The translations under genes and the position numbers were made by a program. A stretch of DNA of 64,000 bases, taken from Polyangia bacterium. Its GTDB lineage: Bacteria > Myxococcota_A > Polyangia > Nannocystales > Nannocystaceae. Of the stretch, positions 1 to 9,282 are shown piece after piece. The stretch covers positions 186,001 to 250,000 of the forward strand of contig JAUHWG010000010.1 in assembly GCA_030424595.1 (NCBI GenBank), written 5' to 3'. The notes beneath the pieces are model-generated. The model saw nothing but the letters and a program-made list of their open reading frames with translations. It made no database searches and had not been told where the DNA came from. How positions within the stretch are numbered: position 1 is the stretch's first letter; each line of letters opens with the position of its first letter.

Positions 1-746
1 AGGTCGGCCAGATCCACCAGCTCCTCCGCGCTCGCGGCGAGCGTGTCGTCAACGACCACATCGCCCTGCGCACCTTCTCCGGGCCGCAGATCGGGCTTGA
101 GGTGCTCGCTCACGCCTTCGTCGACCGCGGCTACCGGGCGGCGGGCGAGTACGAGTTCACGACGAAGAAGCTCCGCGCTCGTCACTACCTCCACCCGGAT
201 CCAGAGAGGCCCAAGCTCTTCATCTCGGAGCTGGTCCTCAGCCGCACCTCGCCTGCGCTGCGCGCTACTGTCGAAGGTCTCTTGGGCCAGGTGGACCCGG
301 AGCTGGGTGGGCGCTGGGATCTGGCGGCGAGCGGTCGACCTTGGCCAGCGCCGAGCTCGGGGGTCTATCAGCGGCTGCTCGCCGAGAGCGAGTACGCGGC
401 CTGGCTCGCGGTCTTCGGGCTGCGGGCCAATCACTTCACGATCTCTGTCAACGCCCTCACGACCATCGCCACCCTCGAAGAGCTCGGCGACCTCGTCGTC
501 GGCGCAGGGATCCCGCTGAGCGCCGCGGGCGGGGTGATCAAGGGCTCGCCGGCGGAGCTGCTCGAGCAATCGTCGACGATCGCCGCGCCCGTCGAGCTCG
601 AGCTCGCCGACGGCCCGGCGACGATCCCCGGCTGCTACTACGAGTTCGCCCGCCGCTACCGCGACAGCGCAGGTCGACTCTTCACCGGCTTTGTCACGAG
701 CTCTGCGGATCGGATCTTTGAGTCGACCGACCGCCGCTCGGAGTGA
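1..746 (+). CDS. DUF1338 family protein (2-oxoadipate dioxygenase/decarboxylase-like), 5' truncated by window edge
   Basis: The reading frame is open from base 3 to a TGA at 744-746, giving 247 visible residues; the true start lies upstream of the window. The first visible part contains NDHIALRTF, later HFTISVN and then YYEFARR. These match the spacing of the two His and one Glu that hold iron in DUF1338 enzymes, which include HglS of Pseudomonas putida. HglS converts 2-oxoadipate to D-2-hydroxyglutarate in lysine breakdown with Fe(II) and oxygen. The internal ATG at 102 is not the start, because the NDHIALRTF metal motif lies before it. The last 53 bases overlap the 3' end of the convergent MFS gene. 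Assignment to the family is secure from the motifs; the exact substrate is inferred. Confidence 0.8.
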   Translation, partial: VGQIHQLLRARGERVVNDHIALRTFSGPQIGLEVLAHAFVDRGYRAAGEYEFTTKKLRARHYLHPDPERPKLFISELVLSRTSPALRATVEGLLGQVDPELGGRWDLAASGRPWPAPSSGVYQRLLAESEYAAWLAVFGLRANHFTISVNALTTIATLEELGDLVVGAGIPLSAAGGVIKGSPAELLEQSSTIAAPVELELADGPATIPGCYYEFARRYRDSAGRLFTGFVTSSADRIFESTDRRSE

Positions 747-2151
747 GCTCGCCCCCCTCCGGCTCCGAGCCGGGAGGCTTCGCGAGGCCGCGGCGGACGA
801 CCACCGCCAGACCCGCCCAGGCGACGATCCCAGCCGCGAGGCCGAACCAAGCGGCGTCCTGCGCAGAGCCGCTGGCGTCCGCGATCAGGGCCCCGAGCAG
901 GCCGGCGAGCCCCTGGCTGAGCAAGAGCCCGAGCTGGTCGATCGAGGCGACCCGGCCGAGGATCGGCCTCGGCGTCAGGATCTGGACGCGGGTCGCTGAG
1001 GTCACCCAACCAGCGCCGGTGCCAAAGCCCCAAAGCCCGACCGCGACGAAGACCCAGGTCGGCGCGGAGGCGAGGGCGAAGAGCGCGACCCCGGCGAAGG
1101 TCAACCACGTGCCGACGCTGAGGCCGAGCCGCGCGGAGGCGAGGCGAGAGGAGCGGGCCCAGACAAGCGGGCCTATTCCGGTCCCGATCCCGCGGGCGCT
1201 GTGGAGCGCGCCGAGGGCGAGCGCGACCGTCCCGAGCCCCCCTGCGACCCCGTGGAGGAGGATCCAGGCGCCGCCGCCGACGAGCATGATCGGCACCTTC
1301 GCCAGCGCCGCCTCGAGGACGAGCGGCCGCTGGAGAACGATCCGCCAGGCGTCGCGGAGACGGCCCTGATCGACCTCTGCTCGCCGCCCTTCGACGGCCC
1401 CGGCCGACGCCTCGCCGCTCACCTCGTCCCCGCCGATCGAGAGGAGCTCCCCGTGCCCGTCGCCCTCCTCGTCGACGTTGCCGACGACCCCCACGACCCC
1501 CACGACCCCCACTTGACCGCCGTCGACGTGCCAACTGAGCTCACCGCCGGCGATCGGCGATGGCGGCCGATCCTCAGGGCGCAGGCGGGGCAGCGTCGCC
1601 AGGATCCCTGCGGCGACGACGAAGGTCACGGCGTCGACCGCCAGGGCACCGACGACGCCGATCGCCGCGGTCACGAGGCCGCCGAGTCCGACGCCGATCG
1701 TGAAGACGAGGCTCCAGGTCGCGCCGAGGAGGGCGTTGGCCCGGCCGAGCAGGTGGAGCGGGAGAAGCTGCGGCAGGCTCGCTTGAGCTGCGGGATCCAT
1801 GAACGCGCCGAGGGCCATCCGGACGAAGAGGAGCGCCTGGACCGCGAAGAGCTGGTCGAAGTAGGCGGCGATGACCATGCCTACGACGATGAGCGCCCGC
1901 AGCAGGCTGACGACCACCATGATCGCCCGACGATCGTAGCGATCGGCGAGACGACCGGCATAGGGCGCGAAGAGGGCTCGCGGCAAGGTGTGGGCGACCA
2001 GCACCATCGCCACCGAGGTGAGCCCTCCGCCGCTCTCCAAGGCGAGAATGCCGACGGCGACGTAGGTGAACCAGTCCCCCAGGAGCGAGATAGCGTCGCC
2101 GAGCCATAGACGGCGAAAGTCGCCGCAGCGCGCGAGGTCTCCCCACTGCAC
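694..2151 (-). CDS. MFS transporter, drug/siderophore exporter type
   Basis: A 485-residue membrane protein with about a dozen hydrophobic segments. The N-terminal half has the order LWLGDAISLLGDWFTYVAV, then the loop GRLADRYDRRAIM, which is the major-facilitator motif between helices 2 and 3. This places it among MFS exporters of the EntS/DHA type, driven by the proton gradient. Between the two six-helix halves there is a polar insert of roughly 70 residues rich in Gly, Asp and Glu. It includes GVVGVVGVVG, encoded by three copies of a 9-base unit near 1488-1512. The gene ends convergently inside the 3' end of the DUF1338 gene. No substrate can be read from the sequence. Confidence 0.85.
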   Translation of the reverse strand: MQWGDLARCGDFRRLWLGDAISLLGDWFTYVAVGILALESGGGLTSVAMVLVAHTLPRALFAPYAGRLADRYDRRAIMVVVSLLRALIVVGMVIAAYFDQLFAVQALLFVRMALGAFMDPAAQASLPQLLPLHLLGRANALLGATWSLVFTIGVGLGGLVTAAIGVVGALAVDAVTFVVAAGILATLPRLRPEDRPPSPIAGGELSWHVDGGQVGVVGVVGVVGNVDEEGDGHGELLSIGGDEVSGEASAGAVEGRRAEVDQGRLRDAWRIVLQRPLVLEAALAKVPIMLVGGGAWILLHGVAGGLGTVALALGALHSARGIGTGIGPLVWARSSRLASARLGLSVGTWLTFAGVALFALASAPTWVFVAVGLWGFGTGAGWVTSATRVQILTPRPILGRVASIDQLGLLLSQGLAGLLGALIADASGSAQDAAWFGLAAGIVAWAGLAVVVRRGLAKPPGSEPEGGELTPSGGRSTQRSDPQSS

Positions 2152-2256
2152 CGAAAGATGCTACTCGAGCGCGGCGGCCGCTGAGGGCCGATCTTCGGGG
2201 ACTATCCGACCTCGGCAATTGCCGTCAGCGCGCCCTTGAACCTATGATGGCGCCCC

Positions 2257-3822
<1,566 letters not shown>

Positions 3823-4206
3823 TCGCGCCAGCGTTCAATCACCAGACAAGCGGGTAGCTCTCGAGCCTCGCCATCGTCGCCCCCTCCAGCTCGTCGGTCC
3901 ACAGCTCGGGTAGCAGGGCCAGCACCCAGTACATCAGGCAACACTGCGCGTCCGACCCTGGACTCAGCGTCCACGTGAGGTCCCACCGGCGACTGCGGAG
4001 AATCATCACTCGCGACGGTCGACTATATAGCGACCTTGGAGCGGCACGCGGTGTCCGCCTCGATATGCGCCCGCCCCTAGTATGATGATATGAACACCCA
4101 CCGGGCTTCGCGGAGAGTGAACATCCCTCTTTATGGGCGCGTTATCGTGCCACCGACGGAGCTCCGAATCCGCCGCGGCCGAGGGGGCCTTGAGCTATCC
4201 TGCGGC
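3823..4206. other. Intergenic region, 384 bp
   Basis: This stretch separates the peptidase and the MopE-motif lipoprotein. Its left half holds a possible 55-codon minus-strand reading frame, described separately. The right half carries a TATGAT hexamer at 4081-4086 that could be a -10 element, but no convincing -35 is in front of it. No hairpin terminator was recognised. Confidence 0.4.
3839..4006 (-). CDS. possible small protein, 55 residues, unknown
   Basis: An open frame from ATG at 4006 to TGA at 3839 encodes a product beginning MILRSRRWDLTW and containing MYWVLALLPELW. It is convergent with the peptidase T-like gene. The hydrophobic and tryptophan-containing composition looks protein-like, but there is no clear ribosome binding site and no family is recognised. 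It could be a gene remnant or a chance frame in GC-rich DNA. Confidence 0.22.
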   Translation of the reverse strand: MILRSRRWDLTWTLSPGSDAQCCLMYWVLALLPELWTDELEGATMARLESYPLVW

Positions 4207-5370
4207 ATGATCTCGTGGCCTCATCCGTCCCTATCGCTCGGCCTCTTCGGCCTCCTCGTGACGCCGGCCTTCGCCTGCACGGGGGGCGACCCGGGGGAGA
4301 GCGGCGCCGAGGTCACGAGCGCGAGCAGTGACGCGTCGACCTCGAGCGCGACCAGCACCGGGACAAGCTCGGGCGGCGCGTCCCTGACCGGCTCGACCTC
4401 GGATCCCACCACCTCCACGACCTCGAGCACGGCGGGGCCGACGACCTCGCCCACGGGCTCCGGAGAGACCGACGCGACGGGATCGACGACCGACGGGATC
4501 ACCGGCACGGAGAGCGGTACGACCGCCGACACCGGCACCACCGCCGACACCAGCACCACCTCCGACACCGGCACCACCTCTGACACCGGCACCACCACCG
4601 ACGAGTGCATCCCCAGCGAGTCGCCCGAGGTCACCTGTGACCAGATCGACAACGACTGCGACGGAAACGTCGACAACGTCGACGTCGGCAAGGACGGGAT
4701 CTGCGACTGCCTCTCGATCGGCATCATCGGCGCCACCGGCTTCGCCCCCAACGCGAACTTTGAGGCGTGGCTCGACCAGCAGGGCACGTCCGTGACCCGG
4801 ACGCTGATCAAGGATCAGCCCGGGCTCGTCACCGCCGACTTCCTCGCCGAGTACGACATCCTGATCGTCGACCGGATCCAGCGAGGCCTGAGCGCCGACG
4901 AGGCCGCCGCGGTCGAGACCTTCGTCAAGGACGAGGGACGCGGCCTCCTGACCCTCATCGGCTACAACTTCGACAACAACAACCCGGGCCCCGAGCGGGA
5001 TCGCGCCAACACCGTCCTGACCCCCTTCGGCCTCGCCTACCAAGGCGGCTACATCCACACCAACGGCGGCGTCACGCCGGTGTTCGACCAGAACCACCCG
5101 ATCGGCACAGACATCGTCGACGTGAATTACATCGGCGGGATCGTGCCCGTCGACCTCGGCAAGCAGGGCACATCGGCGATCTTCGCCACCGTCCAGCAGG
5201 GCGACGCCGGCCTCGCCCACGAGACCGACATGGGCGGCCGCGTGATCGTCTTCGGCGACGAGTGGATCACCTTTGACAGCGACTGGCAGGGCTATCTCGA
5301 CGTCGAGCCCCTGTGGTCGCATATGCTCAATTGGGTCACGCCGCAGGACTTCTGCGGGATCCCACAATAG
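4207..5370 (+). CDS. lipoprotein with Ser/Thr linker, MopE-type metal-binding motif and ThuA/GATase-like domain
   Basis: The start is placed at ATG 4207, where a signal sequence begins (MISWPHPSLS, hydrophobic core, then TPAFAC); an upstream ATG at 4090 would give an unlikely 39-residue leader. The 387-residue product has a lipidation-type Cys near residue 21, a long Ser/Thr/Gly linker with repeated DTGTT units, then CDQIDNDCDGNVDNVD. That is the MopE-type Cys/Asp metal-binding motif common in myxobacterial surface proteins. The rest (LSIGIIGATGF, AEYDILIVD, FVKDEGRGLLTLIGYNF) resembles a class I glutamine-amidotransferase-like or ThuA-like fold. It is probably exported and surface-attached. 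The role is unknown. It is convergent with the DUF4336 gene. Confidence 0.72.
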   Translation: MISWPHPSLSLGLFGLLVTPAFACTGGDPGESGAEVTSASSDASTSSATSTGTSSGGASLTGSTSDPTTSTTSSTAGPTTSPTGSGETDATGSTTDGITGTESGTTADTGTTADTSTTSDTGTTSDTGTTTDECIPSESPEVTCDQIDNDCDGNVDNVDVGKDGICDCLSIGIIGATGFAPNANFEAWLDQQGTSVTRTLIKDQPGLVTADFLAEYDILIVDRIQRGLSADEAAAVETFVKDEGRGLLTLIGYNFDNNNPGPERDRANTVLTPFGLAYQGGYIHTNGGVTPVFDQNHPIGTDIVDVNYIGGIVPVDLGKQGTSAIFATVQQGDAGLAHETDMGGRVIVFGDEWITFDSDWQGYLDVEPLWSHMLNWVTPQDFCGIPQ

Positions 5371-5422
5371 CGGCGAGCGCGAGCTCGCTCCCGCCCGCGG
5401 CGGCGAGGGGAGCTCCGAGCGC

Positions 5423-6661
5423 TCAGCCGCGGATCATGTAGCGGATAAAGTCGCGGAAGAACCCGGGCTGGCCGCCGAAGAAGTCGCGGATCAGGACGAG
5501 GTGCTCGATCGGCCCGAGCTCGCAGACCCAGCCGAGGGCGCGGTGGAGCTGCGGGCTCTCGCCGGGCGCCGGGACGACCGGGCCGTGGGCGACGAGCACC
5601 CGCTCGACGTCGGCGAGGAGCAGGGCCCGGACGGTCCGCCGCACCGAGAGGAACTTGGTCCAGAGGATCACCTGATAGCTGAGCACGCCGACCCGCTCGT
5701 CGATCCCCCAGCAGAAGGAGTAGAGCCGGATCCAGAAGGTGTGCCCCTCGAGGCCGGCGCGGTTGCTGACCAAGAGGTCGTGGAGGATCGCGGTCCGCGT
5801 GTCGCGGTGGATCATCACGACCTCCTCGAACTCGTGGCCGCCGAAGGCGAACTCGTCGATCTCGCCGGGGAAGAGCGGCTCTCCCTCGCGCAGGAAGCCG
5901 TCGAAGTGAAGATCCTTGGAGGGCGGGTTCTTCAGGTGACCGCGGACGCCGTAGGTCTTCGCCCCGGGGAAGAGCTTCTGGGTCGCCGAGATGAAGTGGT
6001 TGTGGAACTTGGTCGCGATCACCAGGTGGGTGACCTCGCCGAGCTCCAGGATCTGATCGCGGATCTCGAGCGGGACGTCGACCGGGTTGTAGATCACGAG
6101 GCCGCCGTCGCGCCGGCGGACGATCGTCGCGTTGCTGACCTCGTGGAGCGGGGCCTTGCCGTGGACAAAGTAGGCGGGCACCCGCCAGACCACGCCGGGC
6201 ACGACCACCTGGAGGCTGACCTTCGGCGGGATCCCAGCCCACTCGTCCTCGGTCGGCAAGAGGTGGCGGAGGGAGAGCTCCGGGGGGGTGTCGAGCTTCG
6301 CCTCGATCGCCCGCGCCCGCGCGAGCGCCTCGTCGGCGAGCTCGTCCTCGCCCTGCTCACGGCGGATGAAGGCGACCACCAGGTGGGCGACGAAGAAGTC
6401 CGGATACTCGCCGAGGAGCTCAGCGATCACCGCGTCGAGGTCGACGGTGAAGAGGTCGGGCTGGGTTTGCCCCCAGAGGAGACGCTGGCTGAGGATGAAG
6501 AAGCGCTCGAGATCGACGCCGGCCCGGACGCTGAGCGCCGCCTCGTCACGCCGGGTCTCGCCGAGGAGATAGCGCGAGCGGTCGCGCATCCGATAGCGAG
6601 CGCGCATCCAGAAGATCACGCACACGAGCGCGATCCCCCCGACGATAAGCCCACCGACCAT
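5423..6661 (-). CDS. membrane-anchored DUF4336 (metallo-beta-lactamase-like) protein
   Basis: 412 residues. It opens with one hydrophobic segment (LIVGGIALVCVIFW) followed by basic residues, so the body should face the cytoplasm. Residues about 185-400 match DUF4336: NATIVRRRDGGLVIYNPVDV, then EVTHLVIATKFHNHFI, LFPGAKTYG, GHEFEEVVMIHRDTRTAILHDL and a late VAHG. This family is related to metallo-beta-lactamase folds but has lost the standard HxHxDH signature, as here. A middle region around residues 40-140 is helical and unassigned. The start ATG at 6661 is close to the divergent peroxiredoxin gene at 6794. Function is unknown. Confidence 0.75.
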   Translation of the reverse strand: MVGGLIVGGIALVCVIFWMRARYRMRDRSRYLLGETRRDEAALSVRAGVDLERFFILSQRLLWGQTQPDLFTVDLDAVIAELLGEYPDFFVAHLVVAFIRREQGEDELADEALARARAIEAKLDTPPELSLRHLLPTEDEWAGIPPKVSLQVVVPGVVWRVPAYFVHGKAPLHEVSNATIVRRRDGGLVIYNPVDVPLEIRDQILELGEVTHLVIATKFHNHFISATQKLFPGAKTYGVRGHLKNPPSKDLHFDGFLREGEPLFPGEIDEFAFGGHEFEEVVMIHRDTRTAILHDLLVSNRAGLEGHTFWIRLYSFCWGIDERVGVLSYQVILWTKFLSVRRTVRALLLADVERVLVAHGPVVPAPGESPQLHRALGWVCELGPIEHLVLIRDFFGGQPGFFRDFIRYMIRG

Positions 6662-6793
6662 GGACTCCGAGGGTAGACACTGCGGGCCAGAATCACTAGC
6701 GAGGTATTGGCCGGGCTGTAGACCTCTTCAACCCGTCCACTAGGGCAGACAAGCTGCCCTCGACCCGAGGTCGATGGTCTATCGTCGGAGTCG

Positions 6794-7462
6794 ATGCCGA
6801 CCTCTACCGCCCGCGACCGGATCTCCGCTCTGCCCCTCACCGCACTCCTCGCCTGGACGGCGGCCTGCGGCGGGTCCAACCCAGCCCAGGCGCCAGCGCC
6901 AGAGCAGGCGCCAGAGCGGGCGACGCCAGCGCAGGACGAGGGCCCGCCCCCGGCCGCGCCCCCGGCCGAAGCTGCGATGGAGGACGCTCCTGCAGATGCA
7001 CCTCACCCTCTGCTCGGCAAGGCCGCCCCCCCGATCACCCTCGAGGGGACCGAGGGGCCCTATGATCTGGAGAAAGCCCGAGCCGAGGGCCCGGTGCTCG
7101 CCGTCTTCTACCGCGGCGATTGGTGACCCCATTGCCGCAAGCAGCTCGGTGAGCTGCAAGAGAAGCTGGACAGCTTCACCGGATCCAAGGCGACGATCGT
7201 CGCGATCGTCACCGATCCGACAGACAAGAGCGCAGCCCTTGCGGGGAGGCTCGGCCTGCGCTTCCCCATCCTCAGCGACCCTGAGCTCCTCACGATCCGG
7301 GCCTACGGCGCGGAGCATGTGGGCGAGGATATCGCCCGGCCCGCGAGCTTCGTGATCACCCAGGAGGGGAAGGTCGCCTACGGCTATGTCGGCGCCAACC
7401 CGGTCGATCGGCCGACCGTGGATGACCTGATCGAGCAGGTCAAGAGGGCCGCCTCCCCCTGA
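6794..7462 (+). CDS. peroxiredoxin-like lipoprotein, probable selenoprotein (TGA at 7124-7126 read as selenocysteine)
   Basis: Conventional reading stops after 110 residues at TGA 7124-7126, but the same frame stays open to TGA 7460-7462, giving 222 residues with the first TGA decoded. The N-terminus is a lipoprotein signal (TALLAWTAAC), followed by a Pro/Ala/Glu linker. The domain starts near residue 75 (LGKAAPPITLEG) and has FYRGDW-U-PHCRKQL. Relatives have FYRGDWCPxC here, so TGA sits exactly at the peroxidatic Cys of an AhpC/TSA-like redoxin and the CxxC becomes UxxC. Downstream sequence is ordinary redoxin (IVAIVTDPTD, LGLRFPILSDPELLTIRAYG, ASFVITQEGKVAYGYVG). A 7-bp hairpin with loop GGT follows the TGA at the right distance. 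It would reduce peroxides in the periplasm. The alternative is a nonsense mutation or read error. Confidence 0.8.
7141..7157 (+). promoter_or_regulatory. bacterial SECIS-like hairpin
   Basis: GCAGCTC (7141-7147), loop GGT (7148-7150) and GAGCTGC (7151-7157) form a perfect 7-bp stem with a three-base loop that begins with GG. The loop starts 22 nt after the TGA at 7124-7126. Known bacterial SECIS elements place an apical loop of 3-14 nt, with a G in its first two positions, about 16-37 nt after the UGA, where SelB binds. The hairpin lies within coding codons for KQLGELQ. Confidence 0.72.
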
Positions 7463-7599
7463 TCCCAGGTCGCCGAGCGCTCTCCCGTCGCGCTCGTCGC
7501 TGCGCTCAGCCCCTACGCAGCCGCGCGCTGGCCCGCTCTAGCGCAGGTCTTGCGGAGCCGACGGAGGCCGCAGAGGGACGCTTGCCGCGGGCCGCGAGA

Positions 7600-9012
7600 C
7601 TACGCCCCGCCGGCGAGCGTCTCGCGGATGAACGCTCGCCCTGCCGCCGCCGCGCGGACGAGCTCGGGTCCGACGCGGGCGCGAAGCTCCGCGGGGATCG
7701 CGGTGTTGGTGAGGTCGACGTCGAGGTAGCCCTCAGCGAGGCGGAGCGCGGCGGCCTGGCCCACCTCGGCGCGGAAGAGCTCGATCGTCGGGCCGCGGTA
7801 GCCGCGACGCTCGCAGAGCCCGAGGAGCACCCGCACCTCCTCGGCGCCGCCGATGCACTCGAAGGGCTGGCGCCCGCCCAGGCCCATCAGCTCGCGAAAT
7901 CCCGGGACCAGGGCCTCCCGCGCGAGCAGATCGTCGGCGCCGAAGGTCTCGCGGAGGACCGTCCGCGGGAGGAAGGCGGCCATGCCGAGCCAGACGTAGA
8001 GGCACTTCGGGCACTCCAGGCACCAGGGCTTGCGGAGGTTGCAAGAGTGGGTGAAGGGGACGTCCGCGGGGCACTCGCGGAGCATCGAGAAGATCACCAG
8101 ATCGTGGATCGGCTTGAGCAGGCTGAAGTAGGTGAAGTCCGCCAGCAAATGCTCGCGGATGTAGTCGGAGATCAGCCGCTCCGCCGCGAAGGACTTGCCC
8201 CATTGATGGTTGACGTCCTCACCCGTCCTCTCCCAGACGAGCTGCCCCGTGTCGGCGCTGCGCTCATGGCCGAGGCTGAAGCTCCTGTAGCCGCGGGCTA
8301 AGGCGTAGGGGAGCGCCGCGAAGACGCTGCTCGGGGTCTCCGCCGCGGTCAGGGTCTTGACCCCGAGCTCCGGGTGAAGCTCGAGCACGGGCGAGTCGAG
8401 AAAGTCGTCGTAGACCCACTGTCGCAGGGCCGTCCTCGGCCGACAGCGCTGGACGAGGCCGTCGATGAGGCGGTGCTGCGCCGCCGCCGGGCCGTAGATC
8501 GACGAGGCGTAGACGAGCACGTCGTAGTCGACCCCGGCGCGCTCGAGCAGGCGCATGGAGGCGAGGCTGTCCTTGCCGCCGCCGCAGAAGGCCAGGGTCT
8601 CCGCCGCCGGAGCCCGACGGACCCGCAGCGGCAAAGCCCCCCTCCCCTCGCCGCCGCGAACGCGCGGCCCCTCGTAGCTCGGGTCGTCGTTCTCGTAGCG
8701 CCACTGCGCCCAGATCTTGACGAAGACCTCGCGCCAGAGGGCCTCCAGCGCCGGGGTCCAGAGATCGGCGAAGGGGCCGAGCTCGACCGACTCTGGCCGG
8801 AGGCTGCACACCTTGTTGAGCTCGAAGACGGCGATGTGAAAGAGGAGGCGGCGCAGCGCCTCCGGGCCGTATTCGCCGGCGAGCTTGTCGAGATCGAGCT
8901 GGCGATACCAGAGGCTCGTGGTGAACGAGAGCCCGCCGACCCCGAAGCGGAGCACGACCTGATGGCGGCTGTGGGACACACCTTCGAGCGAAACGATCGG
9001 GCCGCGCTGCAT
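7600..9012 (-). CDS. PP-loop ATPase, MurL-like (UDP-MurNAc-L-Ala-L-Glu epimerase-like)
   Basis: 470 residues. FCGGGKDSLASM at about 142-153 is a PP-loop for ATP, as in enzymes that adenylate a substrate and release pyrophosphate. Near residue 335 there is HSCN, then WCLECPKCLYVWL. This Cys pattern, together with GGGKDS, resembles MurL of Xanthomonas, which epimerises the terminal L-Glu of UDP-MurNAc-L-Ala-L-Glu to D-Glu using ATP. MurL and its partner MurD2 replace the usual glutamate racemase route for peptidoglycan. No murD-like gene is next to it, so the substrate may differ. The gene is convergent with the peroxiredoxin gene and divergent from the TetR gene. Membership in the wider superfamily is fairly sure; the exact reaction is inferred. 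Confidence 0.6.
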   Translation of the reverse strand: MQRGPIVSLEGVSHSRHQVVLRFGVGGLSFTTSLWYRQLDLDKLAGEYGPEALRRLLFHIAVFELNKVCSLRPESVELGPFADLWTPALEALWREVFVKIWAQWRYENDDPSYEGPRVRGGEGRGALPLRVRRAPAAETLAFCGGGKDSLASMRLLERAGVDYDVLVYASSIYGPAAAQHRLIDGLVQRCRPRTALRQWVYDDFLDSPVLELHPELGVKTLTAAETPSSVFAALPYALARGYRSFSLGHERSADTGQLVWERTGEDVNHQWGKSFAAERLISDYIREHLLADFTYFSLLKPIHDLVIFSMLRECPADVPFTHSCNLRKPWCLECPKCLYVWLGMAAFLPRTVLRETFGADDLLAREALVPGFRELMGLGGRQPFECIGGAEEVRVLLGLCERRGYRGPTIELFRAEVGQAAALRLAEGYLDVDLTNTAIPAELRARVGPELVRAAAAGRAFIRETLAGGA

Positions 9013-9093
9013 CTCTGTTCTCCGGTCACCGTCGGCGACCGCGGGAGCCTACACCCGAGCTCACGAGCGCGCAGACTCGCGCGGCCCTGATCC

Positions 9094-9135
9094 TCTGTTC
9101 AGAGCGATGATCTCTTGTTCAACCTGATGAACAGA
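9094..9135. promoter_or_regulatory. cluster of TGTTCA/TGAACA repeats, possible operator
   Basis: TCTGTTCA at 9094-9101 is repeated as TTGTTCA at 9115-9121, 21 bp later, and inverted as TGAACAGA at 9128-9135. The inner pair makes TGTTCA-6 bp-TGAACA. The cluster is in the 270-bp gap between the divergent MurL-like and TetR genes. The 21-bp spacing (two helical turns) suggests cooperative protein binding. No regulator is assigned. Confidence 0.4.
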
Positions 9136-9228
9136 TCCCCCGGGGGCTAGGCGAGGCCCCGGGTGCGCGATACTGGGAACCATCTAACTATTCGATATCT
9201 AACAAGGATTCGCGATCATCCGCCGGCC

Positions 9229-9249
9229 TTGACATGAATCGTGATTCAT
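9229..9249 (+). promoter_or_regulatory. TTGACA -35 element and 16-bp palindrome, probable TetR operator
   Basis: TTGACA at 9229-9234 is a consensus -35 box. It is followed directly by the palindrome ATGAATC-GT-GATTCAT at 9234-9249, with 7-bp perfect arms. A weak -10 (AACAAT, 9250-9255) follows after a short spacer. A regulator bound here would block the promoter. The site is 33 bp upstream of the TetR start, so autoregulation of the regulator and the pump operon is the simple reading. Confidence 0.6.
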
Positions 9250-9282
9250 AACAATGAACACCGCGACAATCCTGGGGCTCGC

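Noticed and set aside
4090..4206. Upstream ATG extending the MopE-motif lipoprotein by 39 residues
   Set aside because: The extension would bury the signal peptide; ATG 4207 begins right before it.
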